The notes beneath the pieces were generated by a model, which saw only the letters and a list, made by a program, of their open reading frames with translations, was not told the DNA's origin and ran no database searches. A program made the translations under genes and the position numbers. Positions 8,003 to 17,643 of a stretch of DNA of 64,000 bases are shown here, in pieces; positions within the stretch are counted from its first letter, which is position 1, and every line of letters starts with the position of its first letter. The stretch lies in assembly GCA_049290495.1 (NCBI GenBank), contig JBATNV010000061.1, forward strand, positions 36,659-100,658, given 5' to 3'. Origin of the DNA: SHZI01 sp049290495 (GTDB lineage: Bacteria > Pseudomonadota > Gammaproteobacteria > Steroidobacterales > GCA-2729495).

Positions 8003-9215
8003 TAGTGCCACCGAAGCCAAAACTGTTGGACAGGACGGCGTCTACCTGCCCGCGCTCCGAGCGGGTGACAATTGGCAGGTCGGCGAACTCGGGGTCCAGG
8101 GGTTCGCAATTCCGCGACACCGGAATGTAACCGTGCTCGAGCATCGCAATGCTGAACACGGCCTCGATCGCGCCTGCGCCACCCAGGGTATGACCCGTCA
8201 TCGCCTTGGTCGATGAAATCGGCGGGATACGTGTACCAAAGGTGCGGCGAATGGCGACTGCCTCCGCGCGGTCGCCGAGCCGCGTCGCGGTACCGTGCGC
8301 ATTGATCGCGCTGATGTCTGTTGTGGTGAGTCCCGCGCTGGCTATGGCGGCAGTCATGCAATCCGCTGCGGACCTGCCTTCCTGATCGGGCAGAACGAAA
8401 TCGCTGGCATCGCCATTGGCCGCATAACCGATCAGCTCGGCGTGTATCCGTGCACCGCGTGCGAGCGCAGCCTCACGCTCCTCCAGGATCAGCACCGCGG
8501 CACCTTCACCGAGTATCAATCCGTCACGGTCGGCAGCAAACGGCCGTGGTGTCGCTTCCGGCCGGTCGTTATGGCTGCTGGACAGCGCGAAACGCAAGGC
8601 CTGAAACGACGCAGCGACGAGCGGGCTTAAGGCCTCGCCACTCCCGACAATCGCCCGATCAAGAGTACCGCTCCGGATCAGCTCAAAGCCGTGTCCAGTG
8701 CAGTGGGCGCCGGTTGCGCAGGCTGAACTGATTGAATAGCAGAGTCCGCCCGGCCTGAGGGCTGCGGCGACCATCGCGCTGGGCGCGCTCGACATCGTAC
8801 GCAGTACGGTGGTTGAACTGACCTTGCCGGTTTCGCCTGCGTAAACGCGTCTAGCCTGTTCGTAGATGGTCTCGGCGCAGCTGACTCCGGTACCAACGAT
8901 GCAACCGGTACGACGTGACTGCAACAATTCCTGCGACAAACCGCTGTCGCGAACGGCGTCGACTGCGGCGAGAACGCAATACAGCGACGCGCCGCCCAGT
9001 GTGTTCCTTAAACGTGCTGCGAGACCAGAGGCACCAAGCTTCTCCTCAACACCGCTGAGGGTACCAGCCACCAGGCCTTTGAGGTTCAGTTCTGCCCAGC
9101 CGGGAACCTGGCGGATACCGCTGCGGCCCTCGAATACTGCCTCGCTGACGGATTCATAGTCATTGCCGAGGCTGCAAAGCACGCCGACGCCAGTGACAAC
9201 GACCCGCCGCGGCAT
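7959..9215 (-). CDS. 3-oxoacyl-ACP synthase (FabB/FabF-type ketosynthase)
   Basis: 418 residues, a normal length for a KAS I/II condensing enzyme. The complete Cys-His-His triad is present: C166 in SSACATG, H307 in NAHGTAT and H342 in TGHTLGG, with the conserved K338 and a C-terminal SFGFGGTN loop. It should condense malonyl-ACP with an acyl starter. It begins 3 bases after the ACP stop, so the pair probably works together. No ketoreductase, dehydratase or acyltransferase domain lies nearby, so the cluster either makes a short or unreduced acyl chain or borrows host fatty-acid enzymes. Chain-length preference cannot be read. Confidence 0.93.
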   Translation of the reverse strand: MPRRVVVTGVGVLCSLGNDYESVSEAVFEGRSGIRQVPGWAELNLKGLVAGTLSGVEEKLGASGLAARLRNTLGGASLYCVLAAVDAVRDSGLSQELLQSRRTGCIVGTGVSCAETIYEQARRVYAGETGKVSSTTVLRTMSSAPSAMVAAALRPGGLCYSISSACATGAHCTGHGFELIRSGTLDRAIVGSGEALSPLVAASFQALRFALSSSHNDRPEATPRPFAADRDGLILGEGAAVLILEEREAALARGARIHAELIGYAANGDASDFVLPDQEGRSAADCMTAAIASAGLTTTDISAINAHGTATRLGDRAEAVAIRRTFGTRIPPISSTKAMTGHTLGGAGAIEAVFSIAMLEHGYIPVSRNCEPLDPEFADLPIVTRSERGQVDAVLSNSFGFGGTNASLLFKRADTSRQ

Positions 9216-9218
9216 CGC

Positions 9219-9560
9219 TTAGCCGGTCTGCCCGGGGGATGCCAGCTTCACGGCGATGATGTCCATGACGTCGCCGACAGTCTTCAGCCCATACAATTCT
9301 TCGTCCTCGATCACGACGCCCAGATCCTGTTCGAGATCGAGCGCGAGTTCGAGTGAATCAATGGACGCCAGGCCGAGATTCTCGCGCAAACTCATGTCGT
9401 CCAGTACGGCATCCGGTTGCAGTCCACTGTCGGAGCTCTTGAGTATCCGCGCGATGATTCCTGCCCGGATCTCCGGGGACAGCAGATGCGCCGCGAGTAT
9501 TGCATCCTTGACGACGACGGGGCTCGCTACGAGCGGCGTCGCAGTGTCGATTGTAGTCAT
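9219..9560 (-). CDS. Acyl carrier protein with N-terminal extension
   Basis: 113 residues. The C-terminal 80 form a typical four-helix ACP with the phosphopantetheine serine S69 in the IDSLELALDLEQDLG motif. About 30 residues precede the first helix, longer than housekeeping AcpP. A strong AGGAGG ribosome site lies inside the end of the hydrolase gene, and the ATG overlaps the hydrolase stop by 4 bases. Placement between a hydrolase/thioesterase-like enzyme and a ketosynthase indicates a dedicated carrier for the cluster's acyl chain. A phosphopantetheinyl transferase must come from elsewhere in the genome. Confidence 0.9.
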   Translation of the reverse strand: MTTIDTATPLVASPVVVKDAILAAHLLSPEIRAGIIARILKSSDSGLQPDAVLDDMSLRENLGLASIDSLELALDLEQDLGVVIEDEELYGLKTVGDVMDIIAVKLASPGQTG

Positions 9561-10435
9561 TGGAGAATCCTCCTGTAGTCCGTCATGAATTGTGTTGTCA
9601 GACGGGTGACTGTGGCCCGCTCCTGGTCCAGATGCACGAGATGGTAGCTGTCATGCAAAAAATGCACGTGGCATGGCCCTATGACGGTGCGCGCGATGCG
9701 GTGTGCATGTCGCGGGCTGCAGATGTCATCTTCGATTGCCTGCACGACGAGCAAGGGCACCGTGGTCTGCGGAAGCTCGTGCAGAACCTTGCGGAAGAAG
9801 CGATTCCCCTCGTGAAGGGCCGCAAACGGAAACGTATCCAGTGCGCCGGGCATGGTGCCGTAGCCGTTCAGAATCAGGCGGCGCAAGCGCGTGTTCTTGA
9901 TGCCGAACGGTTGCCGTTCACGCAGGCCCAGAGTACGAATCGCCGGCAATCGTGACAGCAGCGGCAAGCCGAGCCTGCTCCACCGGGTGTAGTAGGGCAT
10001 GTTCCAGCCGTCATAGTTGAAGCCGGGCGAATAAAGGCCCACGCCGCAGATACGCCGCTCGCTTTGCGCCAGGTGCAGACCCAGCAGGCCGCCAACACAG
10101 ATTCCGGCAACGAATACTGAATCGACCTGCTGCATCAACTCTGCCAGCGCCTGTGCAGCGCTGTCGCGCCAGTCCTGCCACCGGGTTGCGCACAATGCGG
10201 TGGCATCGGCGCCGTGACCGGCAAGCAATGGCGCGCTGACGGTAAAGCCCGCGCGCCACAGCCCGAGGCCCAGTGGGCGCATCTCCACGGGAGACCCTGT
10301 CAGTCCGTGCAACAACAGGATTCCGGTGCGGTTCGTTCCCGAGAGCAGGAATGTACCGTCGGCAGTTACCCCGGTAGATCGTGAGTCAAGGTCCAGGGCA
10401 ACTTTCCGGACCGGGATTTGTGAGCCGCCGTCCAT
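9557..10435 (-). CDS. Alpha/beta hydrolase with a cysteine nucleophile
   Basis: 292 residues. The fold is recognised from the oxyanion motif LLHGLTGSP (41-49), the nucleophile elbow G-I-C-V-G (111-115), an acid in AIEDDICSP (D236 or D237) and the histidine in HDSYHLVH (H265 or H268). The overall pattern resembles Est30-type carboxylesterases, but Ser is replaced by Cys113 (codon TGT), as in dienelactone hydrolases and PHA synthases. In this context it could be a thioesterase or acyltransferase releasing the chain from the ACP. Start ATG at 10435 lies 19 bases after the aminotransferase stop; longer frames upstream overlap that gene without homology. Confidence 0.8.
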   Translation of the reverse strand: MDGGSQIPVRKVALDLDSRSTGVTADGTFLLSGTNRTGILLLHGLTGSPVEMRPLGLGLWRAGFTVSAPLLAGHGADATALCATRWQDWRDSAAQALAELMQQVDSVFVAGICVGGLLGLHLAQSERRICGVGLYSPGFNYDGWNMPYYTRWSRLGLPLLSRLPAIRTLGLRERQPFGIKNTRLRRLILNGYGTMPGALDTFPFAALHEGNRFFRKVLHELPQTTVPLLVVQAIEDDICSPRHAHRIARTVIGPCHVHFLHDSYHLVHLDQERATVTRLTTQFMTDYRRILQ

Positions 10436-10454
10436 TACGGTTCTTGCCTGCTGC

Positions 10455-11888
10455 TCACGAAGCCTGCCGCACGCAGCGTGCAAACAGCTGTCCGAGCAGC
10501 TCCATGGCCTGATCGATCTCTGCATAGGAAATCGTCAGCGGTGGCGCCAGCGTCAGTACATTCTTGTAGTAGCCACCGACGTCAAGCACAAGTCCGTGCC
10601 GCTTCCCGTCGATGACCAGGTCGCCCTTCAGGCCTTCGATCACGAGGCGATCGGTCAATGCCTTGTTGGGTGTGAAACCGTCGCGTTCACAGATCTCGAT
10701 GCGCATTGCCAGCCCCAGACCGTCGACATCCCCCATCTCCGGGAACTGTCGTGCCAGCTCACGAAGGCCGCTCATGAAGTACGCGCCCTTTTGCATTGTC
10801 ATCAAGGCATAGTCATCTTCAGCCAGCAGCTTCAGTGTCTCGAGGCCAGCAGCAGTGCCAAGCGGGTTGCTCGCAAAAGTGGAGTGCGTCGACCCGGGTG
10901 GAAAAACCTCCGGTCCGATCAACTCTTCCCGCGCCCAGACGCCCGCCAGGGGATTCAGTCCGTTGGTCAACGACTTTCCAAATACGATGATGTCCGGTCG
11001 CAGGCCGACGTGTTCGGCGGCCCAGAAGCGGCCGGTGCGAAAGAATCCCATCTGGATCTCGTCGTCGACGATGAGGATTTTGCGCGCCTCGAGCGTGGAC
11101 TGCAGATGTTCGAAATACCCGGGCGGGGGCATGACATAGCCACCCGTGCCCTGGACGACCTCAATGAAAAATGCGGCGAACTCGCTCTGCCCGACCTTCG
11201 GGTCCCAGACGGCCTGATATTCACTGTCGAAGAGCCGGTCAAACTGTTTCGCACAGTAGAGGTCGCAGGTGTCACGCTTTTTTCCATAAGGGCAACGGAA
11301 GCAATACGGAAAGGGAATAAAGCTGGCGCGCTCCCCGAAGTGTCCGTAGCGGCGCCGGTACCGGTAGCTTGAGGTGATTGCCGATGCGCCGAGGGTCCGG
11401 CCGTGGTAACCGCCTTCGAAGGCAAACATCAGGCTGCGGCCACCGGAGGCATTTCGTACCAGCTTCAGCGCATCCTCGACCGCTTGCGAGCCGCCGACGT
11501 TGAAGTGGATGCGGCCCGGGCCGCCGAAGCGTTCCTGTATGGAATCGGCCAGTCGCACCGAAAGCTCGATCTTTTCGTCGTGCAGGAACTGCGATGCGAT
11601 CTGGGGCAATGTGTCCAGCTGCCTCTTGACTGCGCCGTTGATCCGCGGATTGGCGTAGCCAAAATTGACTGCCGAGTACCACATCTGCAGGTCGAGATAT
11701 GGTGTGTCATTTCGATCGAAAACGTAGCTACCTTCGCAGCGTGTGAAAAATTTCGGCTGTGGATCGTAGTGAACCGTGTCACCGCGGGAACAGACACGCG
11801 ACTCGTCGGCGCGGAGTTCGGCCTCTGAACGTTCCAGGTCCCTCGTGACCGGGGTGTGTGTGGCCATTGCCGTTACTTCTGCATCCAT
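10455..11888 (-). CDS. Class III PLP-dependent aminotransferase
   Basis: 477 residues, with the fold-type I signature of 4-aminobutyrate/ornithine/diaminobutyrate aminotransferases: FNVGGSQAVEDALKL (129-143), FEGGYHGRT (157-165), the cofactor-binding VDDEIQMG (274-281) and the Schiff-base lysine K305 in FGKSLTNG. Four cysteines (196, 199, 208, 212) form a CxxC...CxxxC cluster in the middle, which could bind a metal. It starts 2 bases after the HAD phosphatase stop. The family acts on terminal amines of small polyamines or omega-amino acids, which would suit an amine-bearing product. The precise donor and acceptor are unknown. Confidence 0.88.
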   Translation of the reverse strand: MDAEVTAMATHTPVTRDLERSEAELRADESRVCSRGDTVHYDPQPKFFTRCEGSYVFDRNDTPYLDLQMWYSAVNFGYANPRINGAVKRQLDTLPQIASQFLHDEKIELSVRLADSIQERFGGPGRIHFNVGGSQAVEDALKLVRNASGGRSLMFAFEGGYHGRTLGASAITSSYRYRRRYGHFGERASFIPFPYCFRCPYGKKRDTCDLYCAKQFDRLFDSEYQAVWDPKVGQSEFAAFFIEVVQGTGGYVMPPPGYFEHLQSTLEARKILIVDDEIQMGFFRTGRFWAAEHVGLRPDIIVFGKSLTNGLNPLAGVWAREELIGPEVFPPGSTHSTFASNPLGTAAGLETLKLLAEDDYALMTMQKGAYFMSGLRELARQFPEMGDVDGLGLAMRIEICERDGFTPNKALTDRLVIEGLKGDLVIDGKRHGLVLDVGGYYKNVLTLAPPLTISYAEIDQAMELLGQLFARCVRQAS

Positions 11889-11890
11889 GA

Positions 11891-12649
11891 TCAGGCTGTC
11901 CTTTGTAACCAGTGTTGAGCCGTTGATGGCGGGTCGATCCGCTGGCCCGCCGGAGGGAGCAAACCAAGCAGACTGGCGGCCTCGGTGAACGAACTGAAGC
12001 TCAGGCAGGGAACTCCGCGCTCATGGCAATGCGCAAGGAGCTTTCCCCGGGCCAGAACAAAGTCCGCCGCATGTGTCGCAACACAGAAGTCCGAAAGTCC
12101 GTCACCGACCAGCAGGATTCGCCGACGCACTGGACCTGGTTGCTGGACGAGGCGCGTCGCGACTGCGCACTTGCAACTGACACCACCCGAAGGGCACGGT
12201 GGCAGATCTGCGGGCTTTGCAAGCCGGTAGTTGTCATGACCGAGGGCCTCAAGTCGGCCGGCACATACTTCTGTTTGCTTTACGCCGAGCCGGCCGAGCG
12301 CCGTCTGGATGATGCGATCGAGTCCGTCACTTGCCACCACCAGCGGGAATCCCCGCCTCGCACAGGCGGCGACGAAGCTGGCAAAGGTTTCGTCAAGCGG
12401 CAGGGCGGCTGCAAACTGTTCCAGTTGCGGGCTGGATACCCTGAGCATTGCGATCTGGCCCTGCATACATTCAAGAGCCGTGATCTCACCGGATGTCCAT
12501 CGTGCTTCGAGGTCCTGCCAGCCCGGCAGCGCGTACTGCTGCAGCAGGGCATCGGTGCCATCAATCCGGCTGATCGTGCCATCAAAATCACACACCACAG
12601 CCCACGACGCGTCACCGTCATCGCCCGATGATGAGAGCGGTGTCAACAT
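11891..12649 (-). CDS. HAD-superfamily (subclass IB, MtnX/SerB-like) phosphatase
   Basis: 252 residues. HAD motif I is DFDGT (21-25, nucleophile D21 and acid/base D23), motif II lies in VVASDGLD (104-111) and motif III/IV in LLVGDGLSD (179-187). The cysteine-containing segment near 151-161 recalls the MtnX group of phosphatases, which act on phosphorylated keto compounds; phosphoserine phosphatases are the other close relatives. The ATG at 12649 is preferred because upstream sequence to 12958 shows no homology. It is the first gene of the minus-strand seven-gene operon and presumably dephosphorylates a small precursor before transamination. Confidence 0.82.
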   Translation of the reverse strand: MLTPLSSSGDDGDASWAVVCDFDGTISRIDGTDALLQQYALPGWQDLEARWTSGEITALECMQGQIAMLRVSSPQLEQFAAALPLDETFASFVAACARRGFPLVVASDGLDRIIQTALGRLGVKQTEVCAGRLEALGHDNYRLAKPADLPPCPSGGVSCKCAVATRLVQQPGPVRRRILLVGDGLSDFCVATHAADFVLARGKLLAHCHERGVPCLSFSSFTEAASLLGLLPPAGQRIDPPSTAQHWLQRTA

Positions 12650-12928
12650 CGGGGTGCGGTGGCGTTGCAGAATCGTGATGGTATGCAGAGCATCATTTCC
12701 ATTCCTTGGCGGCCTTTCCGGCTGCCGATCCTTCACAACACGACAGCGCTGAACCGGATATGCCGGTTGGACGCAAGCAACGGCGGTAATCAACCGGAAG
12801 ATCCACGCTGGCAATGTCGACTGCTGTTTATGGCCGGTGTGGCCCGCCTGTGGATGACTTGGCACAAGTTCTGGTACAAGGGTGCCGCGCTCCCGGTGAG
12901 CACCGGCAGGAGAGACCGATGAAATCCG
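12650..12928. other. Divergent intergenic region
   Basis: 279 bases between the divergent HAD phosphatase and membrane sulfatase genes; promoters for both must lie here. A GG-N10-GG element near 12859-12874 resembles a sigma-54 promoter but lacks the required GC at -12. GGAGAG at 12909-12914 is a plausible ribosome site for the gene starting at 12929. No convincing gene was found. Confidence 0.4.
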
Positions 12929-14878
12929 ATGTCGTCCGATAACCGCTCTGCTCGCCATTTCAGGGCTCTGGCCGCATCACTCTGGCCCTATTTCTGCTTC
13001 CTGCTGCTGGCCCTGGCGGTCATGACCGTGAGTCGTCTGATTCTGGTTTCCAGCTATTCCAGCCAGATGACGGGAGTCGCATCGATGGCCGACGTCATGG
13101 AACGCGGCTGGCGCTTCGACATGGTGGTGATCTGCGGGGTATGTCTCGTCGCGATGCTGGTGCAGTGGCTGGCACCGGGCAGTTTCCTGCTCAGCAGGGT
13201 GTGGCAGCGCGTGCTTGTGGCATGGCTGGTGACCTGGCTGATGCTGATCGTCTGGAACGAGGCAGCTACGCCGGACTTCATCGCGGAATTCGGTGTGCGG
13301 CCGAATCGCCTGTTCGTCGAGTATCTGAATACACCGATCGAGATCTTTCTGACGATATGGGCGGCGCATCGTGGCGCTTTGCTGATCGGGATTGCGCTGG
13401 TTGTAATCACCGGATTTCTGGCGGTGCGCATGATGCGCACGAGGGTTGAGCATGCGCTGCCGTGGCCCCTGCGACTGGTGATTCTTGCGCCGCTGTGTGT
13501 AGCGCTGTTCTACGGTATGCGCGGCAGTACCGGGCACCGGCCACTCGGCATCAGTTATGCGGCCATATCGACTGATCCGCTGATCAATACGCTGCCCCTG
13601 AATTCCACTTACTCCGTACTGCATGCTGTCGACCAGATGATCAGTGAAGACAAGGAGGTCCAGGCCTACAGTCATTTGCCGGAAGACGAAGTGTTGCGGC
13701 GCGTGCGGGCCGGGATGCAGGTGCCGGCGGAGGCTTTCAGGGATCCGCTGCGACCCATGACGTATACGCTGATCCCCACCGGGCCTGTCGGCAAGAAACC
13801 GAATCTGGTGATTCTGCTGCAGGAAAGCCTGGGTGCCCGCTATATAGCCAGCCTTGGCGGTTTGCCGGTGGCCCAGAAAATAGAATCCTGGCGTTCACGC
13901 AGCCTGTGGTTCGATCAGCTTTATGCGACCGGTACGCGTTCGGCGCGCGGTATTGAAGCGATCACTGCGGGGTTTCTCCCCACCCGGACGAGCAGCGTGA
14001 TCAAGCTGGAAGGCGCCCAGCACGATTTCTTTACCCTGGCGAAGGCGCTAAAGGCCCAAGGTTACCGGACCGGGTTTATTTACGGTGGCGACAGCGGCTT
14101 CGACAATATGCGCCGCTTCTTTCTGGGCAATGGCTTTGATGAGGTGCTCGACTGGTCTGATCTCTCGCCGAGCGCGCAGTTCATGACCACCTGGGGCGTT
14201 TCAGACGAGGATCTCTACGCGCGTGTTCATCAGGAAGTGAGCCGGTATGCGCAGGACGGACAGCCGTTCTTCCTGCTCGTGTTCAGTACCTCAAATCACC
14301 CGCCATACGATTTTCCAGACGGGCGCATTCCCCTGTATGAAGAGCCGAAGATGACGGCCAACAATGCGGCGCGCTATGCAGACTTTGCCGTGGGAAGCTA
14401 TCTGGAAACGGCTGCGCAGTCGGCTTACTGGGCGAACAGCCTGTTCATGGTGGTGGCAGACCACGAGAGCCGGGTCAGCGGAGAAGGAATCGTGCCGATC
14501 TTTTCGTTTCGTATACCGGCCTTCATCGCCGGCGGGCCGGTACAGCCTCAGGTCGTGAGCCGGCTGGCGAGCCAGATCGATCTGCTGCCGACCGCGCTCT
14601 CAATGATGGGTGTGAAGGCCGATATTCCCGCTACCGGCACCGACCAGACCCGCAAGGATCTGGTCGGACCGGGCCTGGCGATCATGCAGTTCAACGATAC
14701 GGCCGCTTATCGCGTGGGCGATGAGGTCGTGATACTGGCGCCGGGACAGGCGCCCAGCCAGTTCCGCGTGAACGACCAGACGCTGGTGCCGGTTGCTGTC
14801 GATACCGAACTCGTGCGCGACGCGCAGGCCACCACCCAGTTGCCGGTGATTGCCTATAAACGCGGCTGGTATCGCTGA
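12929..14878 (+). CDS. Membrane phosphoglycerol-transferase/sulfatase-family protein (LTA synthase-like)
   Basis: 649 residues. The first 200 contain about five membrane helices, followed by an extracytoplasmic alkaline-phosphatase-fold domain starting near 290. Visible active-site elements are LVILLQES (E299), the nucleophile loop ATGTRSARGIEA (333-344, Ser338 or Thr336), STSNHPPYDFPD and VVADHES near 511. This layout matches LtaS/OpgB-type enzymes, which transfer phosphoglycerol from phosphatidylglycerol to a periplasmic acceptor. In Gram-negatives such proteins decorate periplasmic glucans or envelope lipids. It stands alone, divergent from the acyl cluster and convergent with ahcY. The acceptor is unknown. 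Confidence 0.85.
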   Translation: MSSDNRSARHFRALAASLWPYFCFLLLALAVMTVSRLILVSSYSSQMTGVASMADVMERGWRFDMVVICGVCLVAMLVQWLAPGSFLLSRVWQRVLVAWLVTWLMLIVWNEAATPDFIAEFGVRPNRLFVEYLNTPIEIFLTIWAAHRGALLIGIALVVITGFLAVRMMRTRVEHALPWPLRLVILAPLCVALFYGMRGSTGHRPLGISYAAISTDPLINTLPLNSTYSVLHAVDQMISEDKEVQAYSHLPEDEVLRRVRAGMQVPAEAFRDPLRPMTYTLIPTGPVGKKPNLVILLQESLGARYIASLGGLPVAQKIESWRSRSLWFDQLYATGTRSARGIEAITAGFLPTRTSSVIKLEGAQHDFFTLAKALKAQGYRTGFIYGGDSGFDNMRRFFLGNGFDEVLDWSDLSPSAQFMTTWGVSDEDLYARVHQEVSRYAQDGQPFFLLVFSTSNHPPYDFPDGRIPLYEEPKMTANNAARYADFAVGSYLETAAQSAYWANSLFMVVADHESRVSGEGIVPIFSFRIPAFIAGGPVQPQVVSRLASQIDLLPTALSMMGVKADIPATGTDQTRKDLVGPGLAIMQFNDTAAYRVGDEVVILAPGQAPSQFRVNDQTLVPVAVDTELVRDAQATTQLPVIAYKRGWYR

Positions 14879-14903
14879 GGGCTGCGTCTCAAGGCGTGCC
14901 GGT

Positions 14904-16229
14904 CTAGTAGCGATAGTGCTCGGGCTTGTACGGACCAGCGACGGGCACCCGCAGGTAATCGGCCTGCTGCTGCGTCAGCACCGTGAGGTCGACGCCGATC
15001 TTGTTCAGGTGCAGGCGGGCAACCTTCTCGTCCAGGTGCTTCGGCAGGACATAGACCTTCTTCTCGTACTTCGTGGTGTTCTGCCAGAGTTCCATCTGCG
15101 CCAGCACCTGGTTGGTGAAGGAGTTCGACATCACGAAGCTCGGGTGACCAGTCGCACAGCCGAGGTTCACCAGCCGACCCTCGGCGAGCAGGATGATCCG
15201 CTTGCCGTCCGGGAAGATGACGTGGTCGACCTGCGGCTTGATGTTCTCCCACTGCAGCTTGCGCAGTCCGGCCACATCGATCTCGCTGTCGAAGTGGCCG
15301 ATGTTGCAGACGATCGACTGCGCCTTCATCTTTGCCATGTGTTCAGACGTGATGACGCCGAAGTTGCCGGTGGCGGTAACGAAGATGTTGGCCTTGTCGC
15401 AGGCGTAATCCATGGTCACGACGCGATAGCCTTCCATGGCAGCCTGCAGGGCGTTGATCGGGTCAATTTCCGACACCCAGACGGTGGCCCCGAGGCCGCG
15501 CAGCGACTGGGCGCAGCCTTTGCCCACATCGCCATAGCCGGCGACCATGGCGATCTTGCCGGCGATCATCACGTCTGTGGCGCGCTTGATGCCGTCCACC
15601 AGCGACTCGCGGCAGCCATAGAGATTGTCGAATTTTGACTTGGTAACCGAGTCGTTGACGTTGATGGCCGGACACATCAGCTTGCCATTGATGGCCATTT
15701 CATAGAGCCGGCCGACACCAGTCGTGGTCTCTTCGGAAATGCCGCGCACCTCGCGCATCAGTTCCGGGTACTTGTCGTGCAGGATCGCGGTCAGGTCGCC
15801 GCCATCGTCGAGAATCATGTTCGGGCGCCAGCCATCCTTGCCGACGATGCTCTGCTCGACGCACCACCAGTATTCCTCTTCTGTTTCGCCCTTCCAGGCG
15901 AACACGGGAATGCCGACAGCCGCGATGGCTGCAGCGGCATGATCCTGCGTGGAGAAAATATTGCAGGAGGACCAGCGGACTTCGGCGCCCAGGCTGACCA
16001 GTGTCTCGATCAATACCGCGGTCTGGATCGTCATATGCAGGCAGCCGGCGATGCGCGCGCCCTTCAACGGTTGCTGTGCGCCAAACTCCTCGCGTACTGC
16101 CATGAGGCCCGGCATTTCCGTTTCGGCAATCAGGATTTCCTTGCGGCCCCAGGCCGCCTGCGTCATGTCGGCAACCTTGTAGTCGCCTTGCGTGCTGACG
16201 GTACGTACTGTGCTGGCGGTCTTGCTCAT
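14904..16229 (-). CDS. ahcY: S-adenosylhomocysteine hydrolase
   Basis: 441 residues, the normal bacterial length. It splits S-adenosylhomocysteine into adenosine and homocysteine in the cytosol, recycling the product of methylation reactions. Visible hallmarks are HMTIQTAVLIETL near 65, the long conserved NAD-binding segment with GYGDVGKG near 227, GHFDSEIDV near 310 and the conserved C-terminus ending YKPEHYRY. The ATG at 16229 follows a GAGGATT ribosome site; the frame extends upstream but lacks homology. It lies 47 bases downstream of metK in the same direction, so the two halves of the SAM cycle are co-transcribed. No SAH riboswitch is visible in the gap. Confidence 0.98.
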   Translation of the reverse strand: MSKTASTVRTVSTQGDYKVADMTQAAWGRKEILIAETEMPGLMAVREEFGAQQPLKGARIAGCLHMTIQTAVLIETLVSLGAEVRWSSCNIFSTQDHAAAAIAAVGIPVFAWKGETEEEYWWCVEQSIVGKDGWRPNMILDDGGDLTAILHDKYPELMREVRGISEETTTGVGRLYEMAINGKLMCPAINVNDSVTKSKFDNLYGCRESLVDGIKRATDVMIAGKIAMVAGYGDVGKGCAQSLRGLGATVWVSEIDPINALQAAMEGYRVVTMDYACDKANIFVTATGNFGVITSEHMAKMKAQSIVCNIGHFDSEIDVAGLRKLQWENIKPQVDHVIFPDGKRIILLAEGRLVNLGCATGHPSFVMSNSFTNQVLAQMELWQNTTKYEKKVYVLPKHLDEKVARLHLNKIGVDLTVLTQQQADYLRVPVAGPYKPEHYRY

Positions 16230-16276
16230 CGCGGAATCCTCAAGGTGCGTGACGGTGTACTGTGAAAAGCCGGCCC

Positions 16277-17485
<1,209 letters not shown>

Positions 17486-17518
17486 CTGGCTTTCCGCTGG
17501 TGAATGTTCGGGGCGCTG

Positions 17519-17524
17519 ATTATA
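17519..17524 (-). promoter_or_regulatory. Probable -10 element of the metK-ahcY promoter
   Basis: On the minus strand the sequence reads TATAAT, a perfect sigma-70 -10 box, ending 33 bases before the metK ATG. No strong -35 hexamer is seen 16-18 bases upstream. The leader would be only about 25-30 bases, too short for a riboswitch. Confidence 0.5.
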
Positions 17525-17554
17525 GGCATAGCTGCCGGTCGACACGACTCCGGG

Positions 17555-17614
17555 TTGCGGCTGCTGCAGCGTTACGCGACAATGCTTGGCGATCTTCCCG
17601 CCTCTTTTAGAGGC
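17555..17614 (+). promoter_or_regulatory. Candidate tkt promoter and leader hairpin
   Basis: TTGCGG (17555-17560) and GACAAT (17578-17583) are separated by 17 bases and could form a sigma-70 promoter for the tkt-gap-pgk-pyk operon. Just downstream, GCCTCT-TTT-AGAGGC (17600-17614) forms a perfect 6-bp stem, followed by a pyrimidine-rich tract to 17634 that ends near the tkt start. The hairpin and tract could affect translation or form an attenuator, but the T run does not directly follow the stem. Confidence 0.4.
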
Positions 17615-17643
17615 TACCTTTCCCCCTCTTTTTTGTGGGTGCG

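Noticed and set aside
12859..12874. Possible sigma-54 promoter before the membrane sulfatase gene
   Set aside because: TTGGCAC fits the -24 box, but the -12 position has GG in place of the required GC.
12659..12922. Open frame of 87 codons on the plus strand between the HAD phosphatase and the membrane sulfatase
   Set aside because: No recognisable motif, no ribosome site, and it lies in the region that must hold two divergent promoters.
17486..17643. SAM or SAH riboswitch before metK
   Set aside because: The likely -10 box leaves a leader of only about 30 bases and no riboswitch-like pairing was found.
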